Shown here in pieces: positions 1 to 8,607 of a stretch of DNA of 36,727 nt. Each line of letters opens with the position of its first letter. The stretch's first letter is position 1. Position numbers and translations under genes: made by a program. This stretch comes from an uncultured beta proteobacterium (GTDB lineage: Bacteria; Pseudomonadota; Gammaproteobacteria; Burkholderiales; Burkholderiaceae_C), in contig CAIVXG010000138.1 of the NCBI GenBank assembly GCA_903909815.1, forward strand, positions 1 to 36,727, read 5' to 3'. The notes under the pieces were generated by a model. It searched no databases. It saw only the letters and a program-made list of their open reading frames with translations, and had not been told where the DNA came from.

Positions 1-2
1 CC

Positions 3-145
3 GGTCACGGTAAACCGGAATCGGTGGTCACGATAAACCAGAATGCCTGGTCACGATCGGTCGGAATGAGCGGTCACGATCCACCAGAATCGCCGGTCAC
101 GATAAACCGGAACGGGTGGTCACGATCGACCGGAATACCCAGCAG
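3..145. repeat. 23-bp tandem array, probable IS21-family terminus
   Basis: Six copies of a unit with core GGTCACGAT-n2-ACCGGAAT start at 3, 26, 49, 72, 95 and 118, an exact 23-bp period. The array stops abruptly near CAGCA at 141-145. Arrays of this sequence style flank IS21-family (istA/istB) elements in Burkholderiales and are thought to be transposase-binding sites; IS21 elements typically end in CA. No transposase gene is visible, so this is either the right end of an element lying off the left edge or a solo remnant. The family assignment rests on remembered similarity, not a search. Confidence 0.6.
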
Positions 146-198
146 TGACTGCAAGGCCCGACCGACCCACCCAGCGCCACTGCACCCATGGGTAAAAC

Positions 199-225
199 TT
201 GATTCACGCCACTTTAGACCATAAT
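199..225 (+). promoter_or_regulatory. Candidate promoter of the NlpC/P60 gene
   Basis: TTGATT (199-204) and CATAAT (220-225) resemble -35 and -10 hexamers, although the 15-bp spacer is short. The expected transcription start falls at about 232, which is the first base of the likely start codon. No Shine-Dalgarno sequence is visible, so the mRNA may be leaderless. Confidence 0.3.
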
Positions 226-231
226 CGCTGC

Positions 232-798
232 ATGATGCTCCGTCGCCTAGGCTTGCTCCTTTTCGTTTGCGCCACTGCGCAGGCGGCGCCGCAACTCAAG
301 CCTGCAGACGATTTGAGCCAGTTGCTTGCTGAAAATGGCTTGTTGACGCAAATTAGCGGCAGCTTGACGCAGGTTCGCAATACGGTTGGGGATAAGGCGA
401 GCGAACTGGTGGTGCATGCCATCGGCTTTCTGGGCGTGCCTTATCGCCGCGGGGGAAACACGGCGGAGTCGGGGTTTGACTGCAGCGGCTTTGTCCGCGC
501 GGTGTACGAGCAGACGCTGGGCATGGTGCTGCCGCGCCGCTCCGAACAGCAAGCTGCCGCCACCCAGAGCATTGCGCGCACCGATCTTGAACCCGGTGAT
601 CTGGTGTTTTTCAATACGATGCGGCATGCCTTCAGCCACGTGGGCATCTATGTCGGTGATGGCAAGTTCATTCACTCGCCCAAGCCCGGCGCCGAGGTCC
701 GCATTGAAGACATGCGACTGAGCTACTGGCAGCGGCGTTTCAACGGCGCGCGCCGCGTCGCAGCGCCTGCTGGTGAGCCGGTGACCGCGGCGCAATAG
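232..798 (+). CDS. Exported NlpC/P60 cysteine peptidase
   Basis: This is a 188-aa protein predicted to cleave peptide cross-links of peptidoglycan in the periplasm. It opens with a signal peptide (about residues 1-18, ending AQAA). The C-terminal half is an NlpC/P60 domain: the catalytic Cys84 lies in FDCSGFV, His136 in SHVGIYVG and a further polar residue at His148 in FIHSP. Size and layout match the small single-domain C40 peptidases of betaproteobacteria. The start is set at the ATG pair 232/235, directly before the hydrophobic segment; an upstream TTG at 199 would spoil the signal peptide. It converges with ccoH, leaving 51 bp between the stop codons. Confidence 0.88.
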   Translation: MMLRRLGLLLFVCATAQAAPQLKPADDLSQLLAENGLLTQISGSLTQVRNTVGDKASELVVHAIGFLGVPYRRGGNTAESGFDCSGFVRAVYEQTLGMVLPRRSEQQAAATQSIARTDLEPGDLVFFNTMRHAFSHVGIYVGDGKFIHSPKPGAEVRIEDMRLSYWQRRFNGARRVAAPAGEPVTAAQ

Positions 799-849
799 GC
801 GCAAGAACACGCTTCAAGACCGGCTGCGCCTGCAGCCCCCGCAGGAAAA

Positions 850-1131
850 TTAGCGGCCGGCTGCTGGCTGAGTTGAGGCCGGTGCCGTGATGACCCCTGT
901 GGCTGCGTGGTTGCGTGCCGTTTCTGCGGGTGCGCTGTTGCTTGCCGTGTCGGCGAGCGTCTTGTTGATCTCTATGCCCTTGCGGTAGTAGTCGCTGTCC
1001 ACCAATGGATCGGGCCGGGTGATGGCCAGATACAGCGTAGTGAACGAGGCCACGACCACGATCGCGGGCCCGCCCACAACCATCCACACGTAAGGGAACT
1101 TCCACCAGGGTCCTGAAGATGGCTTTGACAT
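850..1131 (-). CDS. ccoH: FixH/CcoH-like cbb3 oxidase assembly protein, short form
   Basis: This 93-aa protein has one N-terminal membrane helix (about residues 13-35, VWMVVGGPAIVVVASFTTLYL) followed by the FixH-type signature DSDYYRKGIEINK. The remaining tail is rich in Ala, Thr and Pro. FixH/CcoH proteins help assemble or stabilise cbb3 oxidase. Alphaproteobacterial FixH is usually about 150-170 aa with a folded periplasmic domain, which is missing here. It is the last gene of the ccoNOQPGH series and starts 19 bp after the ccoG stop codon. Its family identity rests on the DYYRKG motif and on gene position. Confidence 0.8.
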   Translation of the reverse strand: MSKPSSGPWWKFPYVWMVVGGPAIVVVASFTTLYLAITRPDPLVDSDYYRKGIEINKTLADTASNSAPAETARNHAATGVITAPASTQPAAGR

Positions 1132-1150
1132 TGTGATTCCTCTGACTTGT

Positions 1151-2623
1151 TCAACGGGGCAGCAGGAACACGGACTTTTCTGTCACATGGCCGATGCCGC
1201 TGAGTGCTTCAATTTCGAAATGGATGGGATAAGAGCCCGATTTTGACGCATCGACCGGGACCTGAACCCGCACCGCCACCCAGCGCGACTGCGTGGCACC
1301 TACGCTCACCCGCTCGGGTGACGCCAACTTCATTGCGGGAAGCCCATGCACCGCCAGCCTGAACTCCTGATTCACCTCGGTGGCGTTCATGAGTTGCAGG
1401 CGGTAGACGTTTTCAAGCATGCCGCCGTCCAGTTCCCTGACGACCCCGGAACGGTCACGAACCACGTCCACCTTGAACGGCACACGCAGCGACAGACTCA
1501 CACCCAAGGCCACGACGATGCTGATAAGTATGGCGGTGTAGACCAGGACGCGCGGACGCAGCACCTGTCGAATGATTTGCGCTCGATTCCAGCCATTGGC
1601 AATGGCGTTCTGGGTGGAGAACTTGACCAGCCCACGGGCGTACCCCATCTTGTCCATCACGGTGTCACAAACGTCGGCGCAGGCGCCACAACCAATGCAT
1701 TCATATTGCATCCCCTTGCGGATATCGATCCCGGTGGGGCACACCTGCACGCACAGGCTGCAGTCGACGCAGGAACCCAGTTTGAGTTGGGATGGGTCGG
1801 CCTTGCGCGAGCGTGCTCCGCGAGGCTCGCCCCGCTGCTCGTCGTAGCTCACGATCAAAGTGTCGTTATCGAACATGGCGCTTTGAAATCGGGCGTAGGG
1901 GCACATGTACTTGCACATCTGCTCACGCAAGAAGCCGGCATTGCCGTAGGTCGCAAAGGCGTAAAAGAAGACCCAGAATATTTCCCAAGCCGACAACGCG
2001 GATGAGGCGAACTCGCTGCCAAGGTCCAGTATCGGAGTGAAGTAACCGACAAAGGTGAAGCCGGTCCACAGCGACAGCAGCAGCCACGCCAGGTGTTTTG
2101 CACCCTTGCGCACCAAGGTGCCGCCCGACATGGGCGCCGCGTCGCGGCGCAGGCGCGCGGATCTGTCTCCCTCGATGCGGTGTTCGATCCAGAGAAATAT
2201 TTCCGTGTACACCGTTTGCGGACAAGCAAATCCGCACCACAGTCGGCCCGCCACGGCCGTGAACAGAAACAGCGCCAGAGCCGACACGACGAGCAACCCG
2301 GTCAGGTAGATGAAATCCTGGGGATACAGCACCAGGCCAAAGATGTAGAAACGGCGCGCATCCAGATCGAACAGCACCGCCTGTCGCTGCCCCCACTGCA
2401 ACCACGGCAGACCGTAGAAGACCCATTGGGTGAGAAACACCACGCCCCAACGCCACCTGGAAAAGAATCCTGAAACGCTGCGTGGATAGATCTTGGGTCC
2501 GGCATCGACCAGCGGCGACGCCACTGGCTCAGGATTCGAAGCAAAACCCCCATCGAGCAAGCCTGGCGCATGGGGCGAAAGGTTTGCAATCGTTGATTCA
2601 GCCGCTCCTGAGCGTGTGTCCAA
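1151..2623 (-). CDS. ccoG: CcoG (RdxA/FixG), iron-sulfur cupric reductase for cbb3 assembly
   Basis: This 490-aa membrane iron-sulfur protein is, in the family, a cupric reductase that supplies Cu(I) for the CcoN copper-haem centre. Several membrane helices occur between about residues 60 and 225, with a conserved WCGFACPQT motif (129-137) and CKYMCP (237-242). Two ferredoxin-type cysteine clusters follow: CVDCSLCVQVCP (285-296) and CIGCGACADVC (309-319). The C-terminal ~120 residues form an Ig-like periplasmic domain behind a further helix (about 355-375). Length is typical. It follows ccoP after a 33-bp gap and precedes ccoH. Confidence 0.95.
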   Translation of the reverse strand: MDTRSGAAESTIANLSPHAPGLLDGGFASNPEPVASPLVDAGPKIYPRSVSGFFSRWRWGVVFLTQWVFYGLPWLQWGQRQAVLFDLDARRFYIFGLVLYPQDFIYLTGLLVVSALALFLFTAVAGRLWCGFACPQTVYTEIFLWIEHRIEGDRSARLRRDAAPMSGGTLVRKGAKHLAWLLLSLWTGFTFVGYFTPILDLGSEFASSALSAWEIFWVFFYAFATYGNAGFLREQMCKYMCPYARFQSAMFDNDTLIVSYDEQRGEPRGARSRKADPSQLKLGSCVDCSLCVQVCPTGIDIRKGMQYECIGCGACADVCDTVMDKMGYARGLVKFSTQNAIANGWNRAQIIRQVLRPRVLVYTAILISIVVALGVSLSLRVPFKVDVVRDRSGVVRELDGGMLENVYRLQLMNATEVNQEFRLAVHGLPAMKLASPERVSVGATQSRWVAVRVQVPVDASKSGSYPIHFEIEALSGIGHVTEKSVFLLPR

Positions 2624-2656
2624 AATGTCGTTCCAATGCGGCCGCTATGACCGGCG

Positions 2657-3565
2657 CTACTTGGCCGTGTTGGAGAAGCCCCAAACGTAGGCCGTGAGCA
2701 CATGAATTTGTCCTTCTGTCAGGCGACCACCCTGTGCTGGCATCTGGTTGGTCTTGCCAAAGTTCACCATGTCCATCACATGCGCTTCGCCCGCTCCATG
2801 CAACCAGGTTTTGGGCTGCGTCAAGTTGGCCGAACCCACAGCTTGAAGACCCTTGCCGTCAGGACCATGACAGGCCGAGCAGATGACGAACTTTTCCTGG
2901 CCCTTGACGGCCCGCGCCGCGTCATGTGGCGCGCCGGACAGGCTCAACACATAGTTGGCAACATTCTTGACGTCATCCGGCGTTCCCACTGCTGCCGCGA
3001 TGGGCGGCATCACGCCAATGCGACCCAGGGTGATGGTTTCCTTGATCTTGTCGGGCGTGCCGCCGTGGATCCAGAAGGCATCGGTCAGATTCGGAATGCC
3101 CTTGTTGCCGCGGGCGTCCGAGCCATGGCACTGGGCACAGTTGTTCATGAACAAGCGCTCGCCGATGGCCATGGCCTTGGCGTCCCGTGCCACCTCTTCC
3201 GGCTTCATTCCCATGAACTTGGCATACAAGGGAGCGACCTCCGCGTTGCCCTTGTCCACTTCCACTTGATGCTGGCCCACGGAGGTCCAAGCCAAGGTCC
3301 CGGGATTGCTGCCCAAGCCTGGATACAGCACCAGATACACCAGGGAAAAAACGATCGTGATGACGAACATCCACACCCACCAGCGCGGCAGTGGATTATT
3401 CAACTCGCGCAGGTCGCCATCCCAAACGTGGCCGGTGGTGGTGGTGCTGGTGGCTACGGTCTTGACCTTTCCGGTCACCCACAGCAACAGCGCGCAGGCC
3501 AAAATACTGACAAGGGTGATGACGGATACGTACATCGCCCAAAAGCCACTTGTGAAGTCACTCAT
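2657..3565 (-). CDS. ccoP: cbb3-type cytochrome c oxidase subunit III (dihaem)
   Basis: This 302-aa dihaem c-type cytochrome takes electrons from soluble or membrane cytochrome c and passes them to CcoO and CcoN. Two membrane helices lie at about residues 9-30 and 62-81. Two haem c sites follow: CAQCH (143-147) and CSACH (229-233), with Met axial-ligand candidates in the GVMPP segment (about 184-188) and in NQMPA near the C-terminus. The two-helix, two-haem layout is standard for betaproteobacterial CcoP. It lies 24 bp downstream of ccoQ. Confidence 0.96.
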   Translation of the reverse strand: MSDFTSGFWAMYVSVITLVSILACALLLWVTGKVKTVATSTTTTGHVWDGDLRELNNPLPRWWVWMFVITIVFSLVYLVLYPGLGSNPGTLAWTSVGQHQVEVDKGNAEVAPLYAKFMGMKPEEVARDAKAMAIGERLFMNNCAQCHGSDARGNKGIPNLTDAFWIHGGTPDKIKETITLGRIGVMPPIAAAVGTPDDVKNVANYVLSLSGAPHDAARAVKGQEKFVICSACHGPDGKGLQAVGSANLTQPKTWLHGAGEAHVMDMVNFGKTNQMPAQGGRLTEGQIHVLTAYVWGFSNTAK

Positions 3566-3589
3566 TTTCTTATTCCTTGTTTCGGGTCT

Positions 3590-3730
3590 TCAATCCTGCT
3601 CGAACGGCAAGTTCGCAGCCTTATCAAAATCTGCCGGGTTACGCCGAGGGGACCAGGTCCACACCATAATCCCCACAAACACGACAAGGCTCGCCACCGT
3701 AACGACAGTGCGCAGGATATTGATGTCCAT
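3590..3730 (-). CDS. ccoQ: CcoQ, small cbb3 oxidase subunit
   Basis: This 46-aa protein begins MDINILRTVVTV and has one membrane helix (about residues 5-26, ending IMVWTW). A short charged tail follows, RRNPADFDKAANLPF, which is the usual CcoQ signature. CcoQ stabilises the assembled oxidase. It sits in its standard place between ccoO (18 bp upstream) and ccoP. The ATG at 3730 is preceded by GGGAG at a suitable distance. The gene is short enough to be missed by automatic length cut-offs. Confidence 0.92.
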   Translation of the reverse strand: MDINILRTVVTVASLVVFVGIMVWTWSPRRNPADFDKAANLPFEQD

Positions 3731-3748
3731 GGTCAGAGCTCCCAGATC

Positions 3749-4375
3749 CTATTTCAACGTGATGCCCAACACCTGCAGGTAGGCAATGACGGCATCCAAC
3801 TCGGACTTGCCCTTCACTTCGTCGCCCGCCGCAGCGATCTGATCATTGGTGTAGGGCACACCCACGGTGCGCAATGCCTTCATCTTGGGCGCCATGTCGG
3901 CCGGGTCGACTTGCGCTTTCGCCAGCCACGGATAAGACGGCATGTTGGACTCTGGGACAACGTCGCGTGGATTCGTCAGATGGTCACGATGCCATTGGTC
4001 GCTGTACTTGCCGCCGACCCGATGCAGGTCCGGTCCGGTGCGCTTGCTGCCCCATTGGAACGGATGGTCATAGACGAATTCGCCGGCAACCGAGTAGTGG
4101 CCGTAGCGCAGGGTTTCAGCCCTAAATGGCCGGATCATCTGCGAATGGCAGTTGTAGCAGCCCTCGCGGATATACACGTCGCGCCCCGCCAACTGCAACG
4201 CCGTGTATGGCTTGAGGCCGGTGACTGGTTCGGTCGTCGACTTCTGGAAAAACAGCGGGACGATTTCGACCAGGCCACCAAACAGCAACACCACCAGGAT
4301 CAGCACGATCATCAGGAAGTTGCTGGTTTCGACTTTCTCGTGCGAAAACCCCGTGCTTGTGTTTTTTGTCGTCAT
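3749..4375 (-). CDS. ccoO: cbb3-type cytochrome c oxidase subunit II (monohaem)
   Basis: This 208-aa membrane-anchored monohaem cytochrome c has an N-terminal helix at about residues 20-42. The haem c site is CYNCH (73-77), followed by [11 protein letters not shown], a hallmark of CcoO/FixO. A distal Met ligand is likely in SNMPSYPWL. CcoO relays electrons from CcoP to the catalytic subunit CcoN. Length is normal for the family. It lies 14 bp downstream of ccoN, in the same transcription unit. Confidence 0.96.
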   Translation of the reverse strand: MTTKNTSTGFSHEKVETSNFLMIVLILVVLLFGGLVEIVPLFFQKSTTEPVTGLKPYTALQLAGRDVYIREGCYNCHSQMIRPFRAETLRYGHYSVAGEFVYDHPFQWGSKRTGPDLHRVGGKYSDQWHRDHLTNPRDVVPESNMPSYPWLAKAQVDPADMAPKMKALRTVGVPYTNDQIAAAGDEVKGKSELDAVIAYLQVLGITLK

Positions 4376-4389
4376 GATTTATTTCCTTC

Positions 4390-5826
4390 TCAAGCGTGGG
4401 CTGCAACAGCAGGAATGTTGACGTCCGCCGGACGCCCTGCGTTGGCCGTCTTGAGCGTGTTCCACAGCATGATCACCATGCCACTCAGGTACAGGGCACC
4501 ACCGAGCAAGCGCAGCACATAGAACGGGAAGGTAGCCTTGACCGACTCCACAAAGGTGTAAGTCAAGGTGCCGTCCGTGTTGATGGCACGCCACATCAAG
4601 CCTTGCATCACGCCTGAAATCCACATTGCGGCGATGTAGATCACGATGCCGATGGTGGCCATCCAGAAATGCAACTCAATCGCCTTCACGCTATGCATCT
4701 GCTTTTGACCGAACAATCTGGGGATAAGGTAGTAAAGGCTGCCCATGGAGACCAGGCCAACCCAGCCCAAAGCGCCGGAGTGCACGTGACCCACGGTCCA
4801 GTCGGTGTAGTGGCTCAGCGCATTCACCGTCTTGATGGCCATCATCGGGCCTTCAAATGTGCTCATTCCATAGAAGGAAAGGGAAACAATCAGGAAACGC
4901 AGGATCGGGTCGTCACGCAACTTGTGCCATGCGCCCGACAGCGTCATCACACCGTTGATCATGCCGCCCCAACTTGGCGCCAGCAGAATCAGCGAGAACA
5001 CCATGCCCAGCGACTGCGTCCAGTCGGGCAAGGCGGTGTAATGCAGATGGTGCGGGCCGGCCCACATATAGGTGAAGATCAAAGCCCAAAAGTGGACGAT
5101 GGACAGACGATAGGAGTACACGGGGCGCTCTGCCTGCTTGGGAATGAAGTAGTACACCATCCCCAGAAACCCTGCCGTGAGGAAGAATCCCACGGCGTTA
5201 TGCCCGTACCACCACTGGATCATGGCGTCCTGCACGCCCGCATAGGCGGAGTAGGACTTGGTGAAACTCACGGGAATCGCGGCGCTGTTCACCAGATGCA
5301 GCAGCGCCACAGCGATGATGAAGGCACCGTAAAACCAGTTGGCGACATAGATGTGGCGCACCTTGCGTGTTCCGACGGTGCCAAAGAACACCACCGCAAA
5401 CGACACCCACACCAGGGTGATCAAGATGTCGATGGGCCACTCCAGTTCCGCGTATTCCTTGCCCTGGGTAAAACCCAGAGGGAGCGAAATCGCAGCGCAC
5501 AGGATCACTGCCTGCCAACCCCAGAAAGTGAACGACGCCAATTTGTCGGAGAACAATCGGACCTGGCTGGTTCTCTGCACCACGTAGTAGCTGGTGGCGA
5601 ACAAAGCGCAGCCGCCAAACGCGAAAATAACGGCATTGGTATGCAAAGGCCGAAGCCGACCATAGCTGATCCACGGAATACCCAGGCCCAGTTCAGGCCA
5701 GGTCAACTCGGCCGCGATGATGACACCCACCAGCATCCCGACCACACCCCAGACCACGGCCATGATGGCGAACTGGCGCACAACCTTGTCGTTGTAGATG
5801 GTCGCGCTCGTATTGGAAAAGTTCAT
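4390..5826 (-). CDS. ccoN: cbb3-type cytochrome c oxidase catalytic subunit I
   Basis: This 478-aa, roughly twelve-helix haem-copper oxidase subunit reduces O2 to water with high affinity. Family segments are clear: [12 protein letters not shown] (low-spin haem ligand), [12 protein letters not shown] (CuB ligand and active-site helix), [14 protein letters not shown] (CuB His pair) and [11 protein letters not shown] (haem ligands). The start is placed at the ATG at 5826, which has AGAGG 5 nt upstream; the in-frame GTG at 5830-5832 overlaps that ribosome site. The gene leads the ccoNOQPGH unit behind an FNR-type box, so expression under low oxygen is expected. Confidence 0.97.
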   Translation of the reverse strand: MNFSNTSATIYNDKVVRQFAIMAVVWGVVGMLVGVIIAAELTWPELGLGIPWISYGRLRPLHTNAVIFAFGGCALFATSYYVVQRTSQVRLFSDKLASFTFWGWQAVILCAAISLPLGFTQGKEYAELEWPIDILITLVWVSFAVVFFGTVGTRKVRHIYVANWFYGAFIIAVALLHLVNSAAIPVSFTKSYSAYAGVQDAMIQWWYGHNAVGFFLTAGFLGMVYYFIPKQAERPVYSYRLSIVHFWALIFTYMWAGPHHLHYTALPDWTQSLGMVFSLILLAPSWGGMINGVMTLSGAWHKLRDDPILRFLIVSLSFYGMSTFEGPMMAIKTVNALSHYTDWTVGHVHSGALGWVGLVSMGSLYYLIPRLFGQKQMHSVKAIELHFWMATIGIVIYIAAMWISGVMQGLMWRAINTDGTLTYTFVESVKATFPFYVLRLLGGALYLSGMVIMLWNTLKTANAGRPADVNIPAVAAHA

Positions 5827-5887
5827 TTTCACCTCTTATTGATTGCCTAAACCTGTTCAAGTTTGTCGTTTCGCGCTCGATTTGCAT

Positions 5888-5901
5888 TTGATCCAAATCA
5901 A
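5888..5901 (-). promoter_or_regulatory. FNR/ANR-type box upstream of ccoN
   Basis: TTGAT-CCAA-ATCAA is a perfect match to the FNR/ANR consensus TTGAT-n4-ATCAA. Its centre (5894.5) lies 68.5 bp before the ccoN start codon. If the box sits at -41.5, as in class II FNR promoters, transcription would begin near 5853 and give a leader of about 27 nt. cbb3 operons are classic FNR/ANR targets. No fnr gene is present in the window. Confidence 0.88.
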
Positions 5902-5966
5902 ATTACTTCGGGTTATGACGCAAGAGCTCCCAAGTGTTCCGCAAAGCCGACAAAAAGACTTGCCGA

Positions 5967-6107
5967 TCAGTCGGAATCCTTGAGAACGCGCTGGCCCTGT
6001 TCTTCAAGGTTGTCGAATTGCCCCCGGTAGATCGCCCACCAGAGCCCGCCCAGGATAAAGAACACCAGGATCACGGACAGCGGTATCAGCAAGTACAGAA
6101 TATCCAA
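5967..6107 (-). CDS. ccoS: CcoS, cbb3 oxidase assembly protein
   Basis: This 46-aa single-helix protein begins with the family sequence (M)DILYLLIPLSV and continues through FILGGLWWAIYRGQFDNLE, the CcoS signature. CcoS is required to insert cofactors into CcoN. The start codon is TTG at 6107, with GGAG 7 nt upstream; that ribosome site lies inside the end of ccoI. The ccoI stop codon and the ccoS start are 4 bp apart (ccoI ends at 6112), so they are probably translationally coupled. A TTG start and small size make this gene easy to miss. Confidence 0.92.
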   Translation of the reverse strand: MDILYLLIPLSVILVFFILGGLWWAIYRGQFDNLEEQGQRVLKDSD

Positions 6108-6111
6108 ACCC

Positions 6112-8493
6112 TTACTCCAAAGCCAACATGGGCGTTACGGGACCATCAGATAGCCGCAAGGCGTTCAGCACCACCAGCAGCGAACTCGCCGCCATACCTA
6201 GCCCGGCAACCCACGCCGGCAACCAGCCGGCGATGGCCATGGGCACACACAGGGCGTTGTAGGCAGCCGCCCACCACAGATTCTGCCGCACCACGCGCAG
6301 CGTGCGCCGCGACTGCCGCAGGGTCTGTGCGACGCCCATCAGGTGCCCCCCCAGAATCACAAAGTCGGCCTGCGCCAGAGCCAGCGGCACACCCAGGCCC
6401 ACAGCAAAAGATACGTGCGCGCCCGCCAACACCGGGCCATCATTCAATCCGTCTCCCACCATGGCGACACGGTGCCCCTGCTGCTGGGCTTGCCGCAAGT
6501 ACGCAAGTTTGTCCTGCGGAGCGCACCCACCCTGGGCCAGCGCAATCCCGGTCAGCTTGGCCACGCGCTGCACTGCCGCGGGCAAATCGCCGGACAGGAG
6601 CCGAACCTCGATACCGTCTGCAAGCAGTTCCCGCACGCATTGCTGCGCATCGTCGCGTACCTGCTCATGCAAGTCGAATGTCGCCAGCCAACCCCGTTCA
6701 TCGCTCAGAAAAACCTGCATTCCCTGCGCCGGCGAGGCTGCCACACCGCAAAATGCAGCCGATCCCAAACGCACCGCGCTGGCTTGGGTCGGTGCCAGCG
6801 CAGAAAATTGGGCATGCACCCGGGCGCTGACCCCTTGCCCCATGATTTCCTGCACATCCGTTACCCGGCCCGGCGCAGTCGGTGCACCTTCTTCAGCGTT
6901 CGCGGCGCATGACTTTTTCCAAGCGACGCTCAATGCCTTGGACACCGGATGCAATGAGTGCTGCGCCAGCGCCGCAGCCAAGGCCAGCGCCTGTTCCGCC
7001 GCACAGTCCGCGCGGCTCTGAACCGACGCCACGCCCATCGTGTCGCGGGTCAAGGTGCCGGTCTTATCAAAGACCACCATGTCAATCGAAGCCAGTGTTT
7101 CTATCGCCTGCAGGCGTCGCACCAGGATGCCCGTTCTTGCCAGGGCCCCTGCCGTCGCCAGCATTGCGGTCGGGGTCGCCAGCGACAGCGCGCAGGGACA
7201 GGTGACGACCAGCACCGCCACCGCCACCATCACGGCATGGGCCGGGTCATGGCTCCATCCATAAGCGGCGGCCACAGCCGCCGCCAGCAAAACCATGATC
7301 AGAAAGGGCTTGGCGACACGATCGGCCATCAGCGCCGTGTGCGGCTTGTCCACCGATGCACTTTCCATCAGCGCCACGATCTGCGCGAACCGCGTCTGCG
7401 CACCCACGCGTTCAATCCGCACCAGCACCGGCGCCCCCAGGTTGTGACTGCCCGCAATCACGGACTCCCCCCTGGCGCGCGCCAGGGGTCGGGATTCACC
7501 CGTGAGTAAGGCCTCGTCCACCAGCGTTTGACCTTCGAGCAGTACGCCATCGGCTGGAAATGCCTCGCCCGGCAATACGCGGATGACGTCCTGCGCTTGC
7601 AAACGCCGCACCGCCACCCGCTCAAAACCACCGTCCCCAAGGCGGCGTTGCACGCTGTCCGGGAGTCGGTTCATCAAGGCCTCCAACGCTCCCGCGGTGC
7701 GGTCGCGCAAGCGCAATTCCAACCAGCGCCCGGTCAGCAGGAAGAACACGAACATGGTCAGGGAATCGAAATAAACCTCCCGGCCAAACAGGCCTTGCGG
7801 ATTGAAGGTTCCGATCGTGCTCACCACAAAAGTCATGCCCATGCCCAGCGCCACCGGCAAGTCCATGCTGACGCGGCGTTGCGTCAGATCCCGCAGTGCA
7901 TTGGAGAAGAACGGTCCGCATGAAAACAGGATCACCGGCAGCGTCAGAACCCAGGAGGCCCAGCGCAGCAACTGCTCCATTTCGGCGCTCAAGTCGCCCG
8001 GGCGCGCGACGTAGGCGGGCCACGCATACATCATGACCTGCATCATGCAAAATCCAGCCACCGACATGCGCCAGAGTGCCTGGCGGCGTTCATGGCGCCG
8101 CCGCTCGCTGGAAAACGCGTCGTTGGCAGGTACTGCGCCGTATCCTGCGGCACCCACTGCGCCCATCCAGACTGAGGGCAGTACCTGCGCCGCTGTCCAC
8201 ACCACCCGCGCACGCTGGCTGGCGGCGCTGACTTCGGCACTCACCACCCCCGGCACCCGCAACAGCGCCTCCTCTACCGTCATGGAACAGGCGGCGCAAT
8301 GCATGCCTTCGATCACGACATTGGACTCCCAGCAACCGGGTCGCCCCACCACCTCCTTGCTGAACGCGGACCACTCCATCGGGTCGTCCAGCAACGGCAG
8401 CGCCTCATCCTGGGCGCCGCTCATCACGGCAGGATGGTCGACCCTGGGCGTGTGCGGGAGGTCGACATTGGCGGCGGCATGGGAAGTGGGCAT
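6112..8493 (-). CDS. ccoI: CcoI, copper-transporting P1B-type ATPase for cbb3 oxidase
   Basis: This 793-aa Cu(+)-exporting ATPase of the CcoI/FixI branch moves copper across the inner membrane for cbb3 oxidase metallation. An N-terminal metal-binding domain carries GMHCAAC (63-69). Membrane helices lie at about 143-160, 178-195, 213-230 and 244-258, and a further pair at about 397-410 and 420-445. The actuator loop has LTGES (330-334), the transport motif is CPC (432-434), the phosphorylated Asp476 lies in DKTGTLT and the hinge is GDGLNDGPVL. It forms an operon with ccoS and is divergent from the universal stress gene, with an FNR box between them. Confidence 0.95.
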   Translation of the reverse strand: MPTSHAAANVDLPHTPRVDHPAVMSGAQDEALPLLDDPMEWSAFSKEVVGRPGCWESNVVIEGMHCAACSMTVEEALLRVPGVVSAEVSAASQRARVVWTAAQVLPSVWMGAVGAAGYGAVPANDAFSSERRRHERRQALWRMSVAGFCMMQVMMYAWPAYVARPGDLSAEMEQLLRWASWVLTLPVILFSCGPFFSNALRDLTQRRVSMDLPVALGMGMTFVVSTIGTFNPQGLFGREVYFDSLTMFVFFLLTGRWLELRLRDRTAGALEALMNRLPDSVQRRLGDGGFERVAVRRLQAQDVIRVLPGEAFPADGVLLEGQTLVDEALLTGESRPLARARGESVIAGSHNLGAPVLVRIERVGAQTRFAQIVALMESASVDKPHTALMADRVAKPFLIMVLLAAAVAAAYGWSHDPAHAVMVAVAVLVVTCPCALSLATPTAMLATAGALARTGILVRRLQAIETLASIDMVVFDKTGTLTRDTMGVASVQSRADCAAEQALALAAALAQHSLHPVSKALSVAWKKSCAANAEEGAPTAPGRVTDVQEIMGQGVSARVHAQFSALAPTQASAVRLGSAAFCGVAASPAQGMQVFLSDERGWLATFDLHEQVRDDAQQCVRELLADGIEVRLLSGDLPAAVQRVAKLTGIALAQGGCAPQDKLAYLRQAQQQGHRVAMVGDGLNDGPVLAGAHVSFAVGLGVPLALAQADFVILGGHLMGVAQTLRQSRRTLRVVRQNLWWAAAYNALCVPMAIAGWLPAWVAGLGMAASSLLVVLNALRLSDGPVTPMLALE

Positions 8494-8537
8494 GGTCCAA
8501 GCGTACCGCAGCCAGCCAAGGCGGTTGGCGCGGGCGG

Positions 8538-8551
8538 TTGACCTACATCAA
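8538..8551. promoter_or_regulatory. FNR/ANR-type box between ccoI and the universal stress gene
   Basis: TTGAC-CTAC-ATCAA matches the FNR/ANR consensus at nine of ten defined positions. Its centre (8544.5) is 63.5 bp before the stress-protein ATG. A box at -41.5 would place that transcript start near 8586 with a leader of about 22 nt containing GGGAG. On the ccoI side the centre is about 51 bp from the start codon, so one box could serve both directions; control of the stress gene is the better geometric fit. Confidence 0.75.
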
Positions 8552-8607
8552 AACAGCGCACCCCGCCGGGGTTAAGCTTTGTTCATCGTTCACTCAGGGA
8601 GATTCTT

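Noticed and set aside
3-145. CRISPR array
   Set aside because: The units are contiguous with about 4 variable bases between conserved cores; there are no spacers of 30 bp or more and no cas genes.
24-224. A 66-codon reading across the tandem repeats
   Set aside because: The peptide simply repeats the 23-bp unit (WSRS motifs) and has no ribosome site; it is a by-product of the array.
829-845. CCTGC/GCAGG hairpin between the NlpC and ccoH stop codons
   Set aside because: The stem is only 5 bp and no U-tract follows in either direction.
2702-4522. A 606-codon plus-strand reading
   Set aside because: It lies antisense to ccoP, ccoQ and ccoO, which have clear haem motifs; the His/Gln-rich product is typical of an antisense shadow.
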